Shown here in pieces: positions 33,636 to 45,228 of a stretch of DNA of 64,000 nt. The position numbers were made by a program, and so were the translations under genes. The stretch comes from Elymus sibiricus. Taxonomy: Eukaryota; Streptophyta; Magnoliopsida; Poales; Poaceae. A model generated the notes under the pieces. It was given only the letters and a program-made list of their open reading frames with translations. It searched no databases and was not told the origin of the DNA. The stretch covers positions 354,250,031 to 354,314,030 of the forward strand of contig CM077672.1 in NCBI GenBank assembly GCA_039707655.1, written 5' to 3'. How positions within the stretch are numbered: position 1 is the first letter of the stretch; every line of letters begins with the position of its first letter.

Positions 33636-35276
33636 ATAGATAGGCCCTTCGCAGAGGGAAGCATGGATTTGTAGAGGTGCCAGAGCTCAAGGCTTAAATC
33701 AGGAGTAAATAAAATTTTGGGAGGTATGCCTTTCCTGTCAACGTCACGACCGAGAGTTTTCAATATCTTCCATGCTAAACACATTAGTGGCGGTTCCCAA
33801 GCGATAAAGTAAAGTTTACTCCCCCTCCACCAACAATCACAAGCCATGGCTAGCCGAATCCTCGGGTGCCCTCCATACCAACAACTTTCCGGGGGAGTTT
33901 GTTTCATTATTTGTAGTTTCTTTTTATAATGGGACTGGGCATCCCGATTACCAGCCCCTCTCGTGCAAGGACAAGTGAGTAAACACTCATCATGAGAATA
34001 ACCCGCTTAGCATGGAAGATACTGACCGCCCCCTGTCGCTCCATGAGCGGTACGGGCACACAAAACAGATGTTCATTTGAATATTTAAAGATGGCACATG
34101 CAAATTTACTTAGGACGGCAGGGTAATACCGCATATAGGTAGATATAGTGGACTCATCTGGAATAACTTGGGTTTAAGGATTTTGATGCACAAGCAGTAT
34201 TCCCGCTTAGTACAGGCAAAGGCTAGCAAATATGTTGAGAAGCGACCAGCTAGAGAGCGAAAACGGTCATAACCATGCATTATGAATAATCAACATTGAA
34301 TACTAGCATGAGTAGGATATAAACACCATGAACATAAATATCGTGGAGGCTATGTTGGTTTTGATTCAACTACATGCGTGAACATGTTCCAAGTCAAGCC
34401 ACTTGAAACATTCAGACGAGGATACCATATCATCATACTACATCACAACCATTTTAATGCATGTTGACACCTAAGATAAATCATTATCCACTCCTAGCTA
34501 CTTAAGCATGGCATGGGCAACTTTAATCTCTAATTGTCATCATAAACATGTTCAATCATAACATGCTGAATCATGGATACTGAGTTAAACATATTTACAA
34601 AAACAAAGAACAAGTTGAGTTCATACCCACTTTTCCTTGCCACAGTCACTTCATCAAATCATCGTCATTATTGCCTTTCACTTGCATGACTGAATGATAT
34701 GAAAATAAAAATAGTGCAAGTGTGCCGTGGACTAAGCTAGAATCTGCAAGCATTTTATTCAAAGGAGAAGACAAGGTAATATGGGCTCTTTGTTAGATCT
34801 ACAATAATGCATATGAGAGCCACTCAACATTTTCATCGTGGTCTTCTCCTTACAATGACTCAACGAAAGAAAAGAAAAAAAAATCAGAGAACACACGGAA
34901 ATATTTTTGGAGTTTTTAGTTTTCTGAAGAAAGCAAAATAAAATGAAGGAGGAAAAATAAAAACGAGAAAAACTATTTACACGGGAAAGCTCCCAACAAA
35001 CAAAAGAAGAAACGGGAAATCTTTTTGGGTTTTATTTTACTACTACAAAATTACAACTAATTAAACTAGAAAGAAAAACCCAAAAGAAACGAGAAATATT
35101 TTTGGATTTTCTTAAAGTTTTCCAAACGCATAAGAAGAAAGCGAGAAAATAAAACTAGCATGGATTATACAATGAAAAAGTGTGAGCACCGACAACTGGA
35201 ATGAAATGTGTGAACATGAATGTAATGTCGGTGGGCATACGTACTCCCCCAAGCTTAGGGTTTTGCCTAGCTTGGT
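33636..35276 (-). other. A1 unit 2 3' non-coding region
   Basis: Near-identical to 26824-28466. No supported gene. Confidence 0.6.
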
Positions 35277-36299
35277 CTACGGCCATCCGTAGTAGCCATC
35301 CGGTCCCATGTGAAACTCCTGAGGTGGCGGCACCTGAGCATCCCATTCCTGGGGCTCCTCCTCGGCCGCTGCCAAGGCGTTCCGATAAGCAATAATGTCC
35401 AATGGCATCACGGTATATCCGTTCCTGGCATGATAGTCAAACAAAGCAGGTGCAGGCAACGAAATAATATCACGAGTATTCTCACTAAAAACCAAGTTAT
35501 AACGAAAGTGGTGAGGTGGTTCAGGGGCATCAAGAAAGTGGTGATCCCTCATGGACTGGAAATCTAGATAAACTCTGGGCAATGGATAATCATGCTGGCG
35601 TATGTTAACATTAAAACGTCTCGCTAAGCGAGTAGCATAAATACCACCATGAACTTTACCCCTAGTCCTATTAGTGTGCAAGTGGCGTGCAACGATAGCT
35701 CCAAGGCTATAAGTATAATCATTATGCAATGCACGGCGTAAAATGGCCCAGTCAGGTGTAGCTAACGCACTACCTTGCTCCCTAGCAAGCAAACATTTCC
35801 CTAGGAATAAAGCAAAATAATGAACAGAGGGAAACTGCAAGCTAGTGGCTCAGGCTTTTGACACGCCCCTCTCCTCACCCACAGTCAGAGTGTGGATGAA
35901 ATCCTCAAACTCTTCCGGTCGAGGCTCTCTGATTTCCCCCTCAGAGGGAATCAAACATATCTCACAAAATTCAGTTAGAGGTATCTGATGATGTTCAGCA
36001 TATAAATCAAAGCGCACCTCAGGGGATTCGAGCCTACTCAGAAAATGAAAGTTTTGCACAAAGGAATTTGTAAGGATGTGGTACTGGTCACACTCATCTG
36101 CGAGGAAGTTGGTCAGTCCGGCATTTGCAACGAATTGCGCGAACTCTTGGTAGAATCCGGCTTCGTTCATGAAGGGGTTGTGCGGCCATTCGCACGGCCG
36201 GACCTCCGTCCTACGCGGGATGTTGAGGTCACTGTCTGAGGACTCTCGAAGGACTCCCTTGGCGTTCCGCTTCGAGGAACTCCTCTGGAAGAAACTCAT
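35277..36299 (-). pseudogene. A1 unit 2 ORF1-like (env-position) gene, two halves separated by TGA
   Basis: The start ATG is at 36299-36297 (MSFFQRSSSKR). The first half is 149 codons (35850-36299) and the second 187 codons (35277-35840), in the same frame and separated by a TGA at about 35847-35849. The protein has a conserved helical core (FYQEFAQFVANAGLTNFLA, LTEFCEICLIPSEGEI) and a Pro-rich end (EWDAQVPPPQEFHMGPDGYYGWP). No signal peptide or membrane span is evident, which argues against a true envelope protein. The pattern resembles the Athila ORF1 family of unknown function; that is my inference from motif style. The TGA could be decay or a recoding site. Confidence 0.65.
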
Positions 36300-36317
36300 T
36301 TTCCTATGAACAAATTT

Positions 36318-36537
36318 CTGAAAATTTTTGGACCACTAAATGATATCAATAAAACTTCAGAAGATTGATCGCGACTACTCATATGGATGTCTAGAGGCTA
36401 TACCAAGCATTCAAACTAGTTGGAACTCAAAGAATTTAACATGCAAGCTCATTTTCTATAGCACCAAAAATAGCTAAATGTGCAAAATATAATCCACTAA
36501 AGCAAAAACTAATTGGAGCAATGGAGGAGTCACATAC
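36318..36537 (-). other. Putative intron upstream of the unit 2 ORF1-like gene
   Basis: On the minus strand CCTTG/GTATGT (36537) and AAATTTTCAG/AAATT (36318) give a 220-nt T-rich intron ending about 18 nt before the ATG. The same sites are present in units 1 and 3. A' has lost the donor. Consistent with a spliced leader for the ORF1-like message. Confidence 0.4.
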
Positions 36538-36701
36538 CAAGGAGCAATCTCCCAAAACAGTTTCGAAAACGGAGCTCCGAGCAAAGAGATCGAAAATTTC
36601 AGTGTTGTGAGCAAGAACACGGGAGAGAGAGCTACCAGGAATTTTTTCTGAAGGTAGGAGACGAAGTGGGCTAAAGAGATAAGGGAGAGGGGCCCTGTGG
36701 G

Positions 36702-36758
36702 GCCCACGAGCCACCAGGGCGCGCTAGGGGGGGTGGCACGCCCTGGTGCCTCGTGGGC
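36702..36758. repeat. GC hairpin module inside A1 unit 2
   Basis: Same module as 29893-29949 with one change in the right arm (GGCACG). It lies about 165 bp upstream of the putative donor. Confidence 0.85.
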
Positions 36759-37081
36759 ACCTGGGGCACCCCCTGGTATTATTTTTGCACCAAAAATTCT
36801 TAAATATTATATAAAAAATCATGTTAAAATTTTATTGCATTCTGAGCACTTTTATTTTTGGGCTATTTTTTATTGCATAGGTAATTTAGAAAACAAGATA
36901 TACAGGGCATTTTATTTTATTTGACTAAGAATAACAGAAAGTAAAAAGTGGGTACAGAAGTTTGTGCTTACTAAATTCATTGACCACATGCCTCTCAAAA
37001 ATAATCCATTAATAAGGTTGATCAAGTCTTATTAACAAACCATTTCCGATTGACATGAAACCGAAAAACTTTCGTATAACA
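36759..37081 (-). other. A1 unit 2 spacer between protease and hairpin
   Basis: AT-rich, non-coding. It occupies the place where an autonomous Athila-type element would carry RT, RNase H and integrase. Confidence 0.7.
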
Positions 37082-38824
37082 CTAAGTTACCTCAACGGGG
37101 ATATGCATCTCCCCAAAAATAAGAGTTTCATATTTCTTTTTAACAGTAGGTATAGGAATTTGAAAACTCCCAATAGTAATTGTTGGAGACTTCTCAATAA
37201 TATGAATACCATTCACTTGAAATTGTTTCTTCGGAAAGTGCACCGTATGCTCATTACCATTGATATGAAAAGTGACCTTGCTTTTGTTGCAATCAATAAC
37301 AGCCCCTACAGTATTTAGAAAAGGTCTACCAAGGATAATTGACATGTTGTCATCCTCGGGCATATCAAGTATAACAAAGTCTGTTAGGATAGTAACGTTT
37401 GCAACCACAACAGGCACATCCTCACAAACACTGATAGGTATGGCAGTTGATTTGTCAGCCATTTGCAATGATATTTCAGTGGGAGTGAGTTTATTCAAAT
37501 CAAGTCTTTTATATAAAGAGAAAGGCATAACACTAACACCAGCTCCTAAATCACACAAAACAGTTTTGACATAGTTTTTCTTAATAGAGCATGGTATAGT
37601 TGGTATTCCTGGATCTCCTAGTTTCTTAGGCACTCCATCCTTAAAAGAATAATTTGCAAGCATGGTAGAAATTTTAGCTTCAGGTATCTTTCTTTTATTA
37701 GTAACAATGTCTTTCATATATTTAGCATAAGGAGGCATCTTTATAATATCAGTCAAACGAGTACGCAAAAAGACTGGCCTAAGCATTTCAGCAAAGCGTT
37801 CAAATTCTTCATCATCCTTTTTCTTAGATGGTTTAGGGGGAAAGGGCATGGGTTTTTGAACCCATGGTTCCCTTTCTTTACCATGTTTCCTAGCAACAAA
37901 GTCTCTCTTATCATAACGTTTATTTTTGGTATGTGGGTTATCAAGATCAACAATAGGTTCTATTTCAACATCATTATGAGATTCCTTATCCTTATCTGGT
38001 TCTCTATCATTATCTGGTTGCGCATCAGCATGAGGATCATCATTATCATTATCACTAGGTGTATGTTCATTACCAGATTGTGTTTCAGCATTAGAAATAG
38101 AAACATCATTACTCTCCTCCAAAGGTTTTTCTACCTCGGGTTCACTAGAAGTATGCAAAGTCCTATCATTTTTCTTTTTCTTCTTCTTTTTAGATGGACT
38201 AGGTGCATCAGTGTTAGTTCTTTGAGAGTCTTGTTCAATTCTTTTAGGGTGACCTTCAGGATAAAGTGGCTCCTGAGTCATTCTACCTCCTCTAGTCATT
38301 ACTCTAATAGCATGATCATTCATATTGTTATTCATTTCATGAAGCAATTCACTCTGAGATTTAGCAACTTGTTCTAATTGAGTTTGAACCATAGAAGCAT
38401 GTTTACTAACACCTCTAACATCATTAGCAATTCTAAATAACAAGTTACTCAATCGATCAATCATATAAGAATTTTGTTTCAATTGTTTCATAACATTTGC
38501 ATTGAAGTGATCTTGCTTCATCATATAATTATCAAATTCATACAAGCATTGACTAGGAAATTTGTAATGAGGATTATCACCTTCATTGAACTTTATAAGA
38601 GAATTTACCTCTACTACCTGTGTCGGTTTGTCAAGACCATGTATTTCTTCAATAGGTGGTAAATTCTTAACATCCGCAGCTTTAATACCCTTTTCTTTCT
38701 GGCATTTCTTTGCTTCTTGCATATCTTCAGGACTGAGATATAAGATACCCCTCTTCTTCGGAGTGGGCTTAGGCGGTGGTTCGGGAAGTGTCCAATCATT
38801 ATCATTTTTCAATATATTATTCAA
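37082..38824 (-). CDS. A1 unit 2 gag tail plus aspartic protease (580 codons)
   Basis: This is the only uninterrupted copy of this frame in the window. It starts just after a TAA that separates it from gag in the same register. The N-terminal half is charged and low complexity (Lys and Asp/Glu/Asn runs), like an Athila gag tail. The C-terminal third is an aspartic protease: CDLGAGVSVMPFSLYKRLDL near residue 425 with the D-L-G-A variant typical of Athila-type elements, then ILGRPFLNTVGAVIDC. A protease would mature Gag inside particles. No RT follows. In the related A' element the gag-side junction is open (AAG GAA in place of GAG TAA). Confidence 0.85.
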   Translation of the reverse strand: MNNILKNDNDWTLPEPPPKPTPKKRGILYLSPEDMQEAKKCQKEKGIKAADVKNLPPIEEIHGLDKPTQVVEVNSLIKFNEGDNPHYKFPSQCLYEFDNYMMKQDHFNANVMKQLKQNSYMIDRLSNLLFRIANDVRGVSKHASMVQTQLEQVAKSQSELLHEMNNNMNDHAIRVMTRGGRMTQEPLYPEGHPKRIEQDSQRTNTDAPSPSKKKKKKKNDRTLHTSSEPEVEKPLEESNDVSISNAETQSGNEHTPSDNDNDDPHADAQPDNDREPDKDKESHNDVEIEPIVDLDNPHTKNKRYDKRDFVARKHGKEREPWVQKPMPFPPKPSKKKDDEEFERFAEMLRPVFLRTRLTDIIKMPPYAKYMKDIVTNKRKIPEAKISTMLANYSFKDGVPKKLGDPGIPTIPCSIKKNYVKTVLCDLGAGVSVMPFSLYKRLDLNKLTPTEISLQMADKSTAIPISVCEDVPVVVANVTILTDFVILDMPEDDNMSIILGRPFLNTVGAVIDCNKSKVTFHINGNEHTVHFPKKQFQVNGIHIIEKSPTITIGSFQIPIPTVKKKYETLIFGEMHIPVEVT

Positions 38825-38827
38825 TAA

Positions 38828-39856
38828 TTACTCAGCTTCTTCAATAGTCCTTTCCCTGAAAACACAACTCGCACAACTATCTAGGTAATCCCTAGAAGCA
38901 TCGATTAGTCCATTATAGAAGATATCAAGTATTTCATTTTTCTTGAGAGGATGATCAGGCAAAGCATTAAGTAATTGGAGAAGCCTTCCCCAAGCTTGTG
39001 GGAGACTCTCTTCTTTAATTTGCACAAAGTTAAATATTTCCTGTAAGGCAGCTTGTTTCTTATGAGCAGGACAATCTTTTTCGGAGAAGTAATAGATCAT
39101 ATCCTGGGGACTACGCACACATCCAGGAGCAAGAGTATTATAGCAATCTTTAGCATCACCCTTTAGTGAGAAAGGAAACAACTTAAGAATATAGTAGTGA
39201 CGAATTTTTTCCTCATGAGTAAATAGGGTGGCTATATCATTTAATTTGGTGAGATGTGCCACAGCAGTTTCAGTTTCATATCCATGGAAAGAATCAGATT
39301 CTACCAACTTAATTAACTCAGGATCAACAGAGAATTCATAATCCTTATCAGTAACAAATATGGGAGAGGTTGCAAACTTAGGATCATATTTCATCTTCTC
39401 CCTCATAGATTTTTCTTTCATATCAGCAACCAGTTTTATAACTTCATTTCTATCTTTGCAAGCAAGAATGGCTCTAGCTGTGTCCCTATCAAAACATTGT
39501 TCATTAGGTGTTTCAACTCTAGTAGGGGAGCTAGGCATAATAGGTGAATCATAATTCTCAGGAGTTTCAGCATTTTCAATTTCTTTAGCTTTAGCAATTT
39601 GTTCAGTAAGAAATTCACCAAGTGGCACAACATTATCAAGCATGGTACTAGCATCATCATGAGTATCATTCAAAGTAGAAGTGGCATCATCAATAACTTG
39701 CGATATATCAGAAGTAATAGCATGTGGTGGTGTTGCAAGTTTACTTAAAACAAATGGTGAATCAAGTGCAGAGCTAGATGGCAGTTCCTTACCTCCCGTC
39801 GTCTTAGAGGGAACGATCTTGGTTCTAGTGTCTTTCAGATTCTTCATAGTGATCAA
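38828..39856 (-). CDS. A1 unit 2 gag (342 codons)
   Basis: The most intact gag of the array. The N-terminal half is an acidic, helical extension (TARAILACKDRNEVIKLVAD). The capsid domain follows at about residues 220-335: LKLFPFSLKGDAKDCYNTL, then IFNFVQIKEESLPQAWGRL and ILDIFYNGLIDASRDYLDSC. It packages element RNA in the cytoplasm. It ends at a TAA that all three A1 units share and A' lacks. The missense change W to C in the KDWYNTL block is specific to this unit. Confidence 0.88.
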   Translation of the reverse strand: MITMKNLKDTRTKIVPSKTTGGKELPSSSALDSPFVLSKLATPPHAITSDISQVIDDATSTLNDTHDDASTMLDNVVPLGEFLTEQIAKAKEIENAETPENYDSPIMPSSPTRVETPNEQCFDRDTARAILACKDRNEVIKLVADMKEKSMREKMKYDPKFATSPIFVTDKDYEFSVDPELIKLVESDSFHGYETETAVAHLTKLNDIATLFTHEEKIRHYYILKLFPFSLKGDAKDCYNTLAPGCVRSPQDMIYYFSEKDCPAHKKQAALQEIFNFVQIKEESLPQAWGRLLQLLNALPDHPLKKNEILDIFYNGLIDASRDYLDSCASCVFRERTIEEAE

Positions 39857-39925
39857 CAGATATAAATCCCAAGTGACTCAGCAAATAAAGCTATGCTCCC
39901 CGGTAACGGTGCCAGAAAAAGGTCT

Positions 39926-40408
39926 TGATAACCCACAAGTATAGGGGATCGCAACAGTTTTCGAGGGTAGAGTATTCAACCCAAATTTATTGATTCGACA
40001 CAAGGGGAGCCAAAGAATATTTGCAAGTATTAGCAGTTGAGCTGTCAATTCAACCACACCTGGAGACTAAATATCTGCAGCAGAGTGATCAGTAGCACAG
40101 TAATATGATAGTTTGATAGCAGTAGCAATAATAGTAACGGTATCGGTAACGGTAACAGCAGCAGTAGTAGCAATTGTAACAGCAGCGACAACAGTAGTAA
40201 CTTAGCAAGAATCAATATATGAAAATCTCGTAGGCATTGGATCGGTGATATTCATTGGATAACATTCATCATGTAACAGTTATAACCTAGGGCGACACAG
40301 AACTAGCTCCAATTCATCAATGTAATGTAGGCATGTATTCCATATATAGTCATAGGTGCTTGCGATAAGAACTTGCATGACATCTTTTGTCCTACCCTCC
40401 CGTGGCAG
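39926..40408 (-). repeat. Truncated inner LTR 2 of the A1 array (483 bp)
   Basis: Same length and same breakpoint (CGTGGCAG) as 33117-33599. The adjacent primer site has an extra change (GGCACC in place of GGCGCC on the minus strand). Confidence 0.92.
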
Positions 40409-40444
40409 ATAAATAGATAGCCCTTTTTGAGAAGGTGATGATAA

Positions 40445-42085
40445 ATAGATAGGCCCTTCGCAGAGGGAAGCATGGATTTGCAGAGGTGCCAGAGCTCAAG
40501 GCTTAAATCAGGAGTAAATAAAATTTTGGGAGGTACGCCTTTCCTGTCAACGTCACGACCGAGAGTTTTCAATATCTTCCATGCTAAACACATTAGTGGC
40601 GGTTCCCAAGCGATAAAGTAAAGTTTACTCCCCCTCCACCAACAATCACAAGCCATGGCTAGCCGAATCCTCGGGTGCCCTCCATACCAACAACTTTCCG
40701 GGGGAGTTTGTTTCATTATTTTTAGTTTCTTTTTATAATGGGACTGGGCATCCCGATTACCAGCCCCTCCCGTGCAAGGACAAGTGAGTAAACACTCATC
40801 ATGAGAATAACCCGCTTAGCATGGAAGATACTGACCGCCCCCTGTCGCTCCATGAGCGGTACGGGCACACAAAACAGATGCTCATTTGAATATTTAAAGA
40901 TGGCACATGCAAATTTACTTAGGACGGCAGGGTAATACCGCATATAGGTAGATATAGTGGACTCATCTGGAATAACTTGGGTTTAAGGATTTTGATGCAC
41001 AAGTAGTATTCCCGCTTAGTACAGGCAAAGGCTAGCAAATAGGTTGAGAAGCGACCAGCTAGAGAGCGAAAACGGTCATAACCATGCATTATGAATAATC
41101 AACATTGAATACTAGCATGAGTAGGATATAAACACCATGAACATAAATATCGTGGAGGCTATGTTGGTTTTGATTCAACTACATGCGTGAACATGTTCCA
41201 AGTCAAGCCACTTGAAACATTCAGACGAGGATACCATATCATCATACTACATCACAACCATTTTAATGCATGTTGACACCTAAGATAAATCATTATCCAC
41301 TCCTAGCTACTTAAGCATGGCATGGGCAACTTTAATCTCTAATTGTCATCATAAACATGTTCAATCATAACATGCTGAATCATGGATACTGAGTTAAACA
41401 TATTTACAAAAACAAAGAACAAGTTGAGTTCATACCCGCTTTTCCTTGCCACAGTCAGTTCATCAAATCATCGTCATTATTGCCTTTCACTTGCATGACT
41501 GAATGATAGGAAAATAAAAATAGTGCAAGTGTGCCGTGGACTAAGCTAGAATCTGCAAGCATTTTATTCAAAGGAGAAGACAAGGTAATATGGGCTCTTT
41601 GTTAGATCAACAATAATGCATATGAGAGCCACTCAACATTTTCATCGTGGTCTTCTCCTTACAATGATTCAACGAAAGAAAAGAAAAAAAATTCAGAGAA
41701 CACACGGAAATATTTTTGGAGTTTTTAGTTTTCTGAAGAAAATAAAATAAAATGAAGGAGGAAAAATAAAAACGAGAAAAACTATTTACACGGGAAAGCT
41801 CCCAACAAACAAACGAAGAAACGGGAAATCTTTTTGGGTTTTATTTTACTACTACGAAATTACAACTAATTAAACTAGAAAGAAAAACCCAAAAGAAACG
41901 AGAAATATTTTTGGATTTTCTTAAAGTTTTCCAAACGCATAAGAAGAAAGCGAGAAAATAAAATTAGCATGGATTATACAATGAAAAAGTGTGAGCACCG
42001 ACAACTGGAATGAAATGTGTGAACATGAATGTAATGTCGGTGGGCATACGTACTCCCCCAAGCTTAGGGTTTTGCCTAGGTTGGT
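40445..42085 (-). other. A1 unit 3 3' non-coding region
   Basis: Near-identical to the same region of unit 2. No supported gene. Confidence 0.6.
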
Positions 42086-43108
42086 CTACGGCCATCCGTA
42101 GTAGCCATCCGGTCCCATGTGAAACTCCTGAGGTGGCGGCACCTGAGCATCCCATTCCTGGGGCTCCTCCTCGTCCGCTGCCAAGGCGTTCCGATAAGCA
42201 ATAATGTCCAATGGCATCACGGTATATCCGTTCCTGGCATGATAGTCAAACAAAGCAGGTGCAGGCAACGAAATAATATCACGAGTATTCTCACTAAAAA
42301 CCAAGTTATAACGAAAGTGGTGAGGTGGTTCAGGGGCATCAAGAAAGTGGTGATCCCTCATGGACTGGAAATCTAGATAAACTCTGGGCAATGGATAATC
42401 ATGCTGGCGTATGTTAACATTAAAACGTCTCGCTAAGCGAGTAGCATAAATACCACCATGAACTTTACCCCTAGTCCTATTAGTGTGCAAGTGGCGTGCA
42501 ACGATAGCTCCAAGGCTATAAGTATAATCATTATGCAATGCACGGCGTAAAATGGCCCAGTCAGGTGTAGCTAACGCACTACCTTGCTCCCTAGCAAGCA
42601 AACATTTCCCTAGGAATAAAGCAAAATAATGAACAGAGGGAAACTGCAAGCTAGTGGCTCAGGCTTTTGACACGCCCCTCTCCTCACCCACAGTCAGAGT
42701 GTGGATGAAATCCTCAAACTCTTCCGGTCGAGGCTCTCTGATTTCCCCCTCAGAGGGAATCAAACATATCTCACAAAATTCAGTTAGAGGTATCTGATGA
42801 TGTTCAGCATATAAATCAAAGCGCACCTCAGGGGGTTCGAGCCTACTCAGAAAATGAAAGTTTTGCACAAAGGAATTTGTAAGGATGTGGTACTGGTCAC
42901 ACTCATGTGCGAGGAAGTTGGTCAGTCCGGCATTTGCAACGAATTGCGCGAACTCTTGGTAGAATCCGGCTTCGTTCATGAAGGGGTTGTGCGGCCATTC
43001 GCACGGCCGGACCTCCGTCCTACGCGGGATTTTGAGGTCACTGTCTGAGGACTCTCCAAGGACTCCCTTGGCGTTCCGCTTCGAGGAACTCCTCTGGAAG
43101 AAACTCAT
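42086..43108 (-). pseudogene. A1 unit 3 ORF1-like (env-position) gene
   Basis: Two in-frame halves, 42659-43108 and 42086-42649, are separated by the same TGA as in unit 2. Both halves are otherwise open. The upstream ATG context and putative intron are conserved. Confidence 0.65.
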
Positions 43109-43510
43109 TTTCCTATGAACAAATTTCTGAAAATTTTTGGACCACAAAATGATATCAATAAAACTTCAGAAGATTGATAGCGACTACTCATATGGATGTC
43201 TAGAGGCTATATCAAGCATTCAAACTAGTTGGAACTCAAAGAATTTAACATGCAAGCTCATTTTCTATAGCACCAACAATAGCTAAATGTGCAAAATATA
43301 ATCCACTAAAGCAAAAACTAATTGGAGCAATGGAGGAGTCACATACCAAGGAGCAATCTCCCAAAACAGTTTCGAAAACGGAGCTCCGAGCAAAGAGATC
43401 GAAAATTTCAGTGTTGTGAGCAAGAACACGGGAGAGAGAGCTACCAGGAATTTTTTCTGAAGGTAGGAGACGAAGTGGGCTAAAGAGATAAGGGAGAGGG
43501 GCCCTGTGGG

Positions 43511-43567
43511 GCCCACGAGCCACCAGGGCGCGCTAGGGGGGGTGGCGCACCCTGGTGCCTCGTGGGC
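43511..43567. repeat. GC hairpin module inside A1 unit 3
   Basis: Same position as in units 1 and 2, with GCGCAC replacing GCGCGC in the right arm. Confidence 0.85.
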
Positions 43568-43891
43568 ACCTGGGGCACCCCCCTGGTATTTTTTTTGCAC
43601 CAAAAATTCTTAAATATTATATAAAAAATCATGTTAAAATTTTATTGCATTCTGAGCACTTTTATTTTTGGGCTATTTTTTATTGCATAGGTAATTTAGA
43701 AAACAGGATAAACAGGGCATTTTATTTTATTTGACTAAGAATAACAGAAAGTAAAAAGTGGGTACAGAAGTTTGTGCTTACTAAATTCATTGACCACATG
43801 CCTCTCAAAAATAATCCATTAATAAGGTTCATCATGTCTTATTAACAAACCATTTCCGATTGACATGAAACCGAAAAACTTTCGTATAACA

Positions 43892-45225
43892 CTAAGTTAC
43901 CTCAACGGGGATATGCATCTCCCCAACAATAAGAGTTTCATATTTCTTTTTAACAGTAGGTATAGGAATTTGAAAACTCCCAATAGTAATTGTTGGAGAC
44001 TTCTCAATAATATGAATACCATTCACTTGAAATTGTTTCTTCGGAAAGTGCACCGTATGCTCATTACCATTGATATGAAAAGTGACCTTGCTTTTGTTGC
44101 AATCAATAACAGCCCCTACAGTATTTAGAAAAGGTCTACCAAGGATAATTGACATGTTGTCATCCTCGGGCATATCAAGTGTAACAAAGTCTGTTAGGAT
44201 AGTAACGTTTGCAACCACAACAGGCACATCCTCACAAACACTGATAGGTATGGCAGTTGATTTGTCAGCCATTTGCAATGATATTTCAGTGGGAGTGAGT
44301 TTATTCAAATCAAGTCTTTTATATAAAGAGAAAGGCATAACACTAACACCAGCTCCTAAATCACACAAAACAGTTTTGACATAGTTTTTCTTAATAGAGC
44401 ATGGTATAGTTGGTATTCCTGGATCTCCTAGTTTCTTAGGCACTCCATCCTTAAAAGAATAATTTGCAAGCATGGTAGAAATTTTAGCTTCAGGTATCTT
44501 TCTTTTATTAGTAACAATGTCTTTCATATATTTAGCATAAGGAGGCATCTTTATAATATCAGTCAAACGAGTACGCAAAAAGACTGGCCTAAGCATTTCA
44601 GCAAAGCGTTCAAATTCTTCATCATCCTTTTTCTTAGATGGTTTAGGGGGAAAGGGCATGGGTTTTTGAACCCATGGTTACCTTTCTTTACCATGTTTCC
44701 TAGCAACAAAGTCTCTCTTATCATAACGTTTATTTTTGGTATGTGGGTTATCAAGATCAACAATAGGTTCTATTTCAACATCATTATGAGATTCCTTATC
44801 CTTATCTGGTTCTCTATCATTATCTGGTTGCGCATCAGCATGAGGATCATCATTATCATTATCACTAGGTGTATGTTCATTACCAGATTGTGTTTCAGCA
44901 TTAGAAATAGAAACATCATTACTCTCCTCCAAAGGTTTTTCTACCTCGGGTTCACTAGAAGTATGCAAAGTCCTATCATTTTTCTTTTTCTTCTTCTTTT
45001 TAGATGGACTAGGTGCATCAGTGTTAGTTCTTTGAGAGTCTTGTTCAATTCAATAGGTGGTAAATTCTTAACATCCTCAGCTTTAATACCCTTTTCTTTC
45101 TGGCATTTCTTTGCTTCTTGCATATCTTCAGGACTGAGATATAAGATACCCCTCTTCTTCGGAGTGGGCTTAGGCGGTGGTTCGGGAAGTGTCCAATCAT
45201 TATCATTTTTCAATATATTATTCAA
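43892..45225 (-). pseudogene. A1 unit 3 gag tail and protease, with 409-bp deletion
   Basis: Relative to unit 2, bases equivalent to 38241-38649 are missing at about 45050 with short TTC-type homology at the junction. The loss is not a multiple of three. A TAA at about 44686-44688 also separates the protease frame (43892-44659). The protease motif itself is intact. Confidence 0.85.
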
Positions 45226-45228
45226 TAA

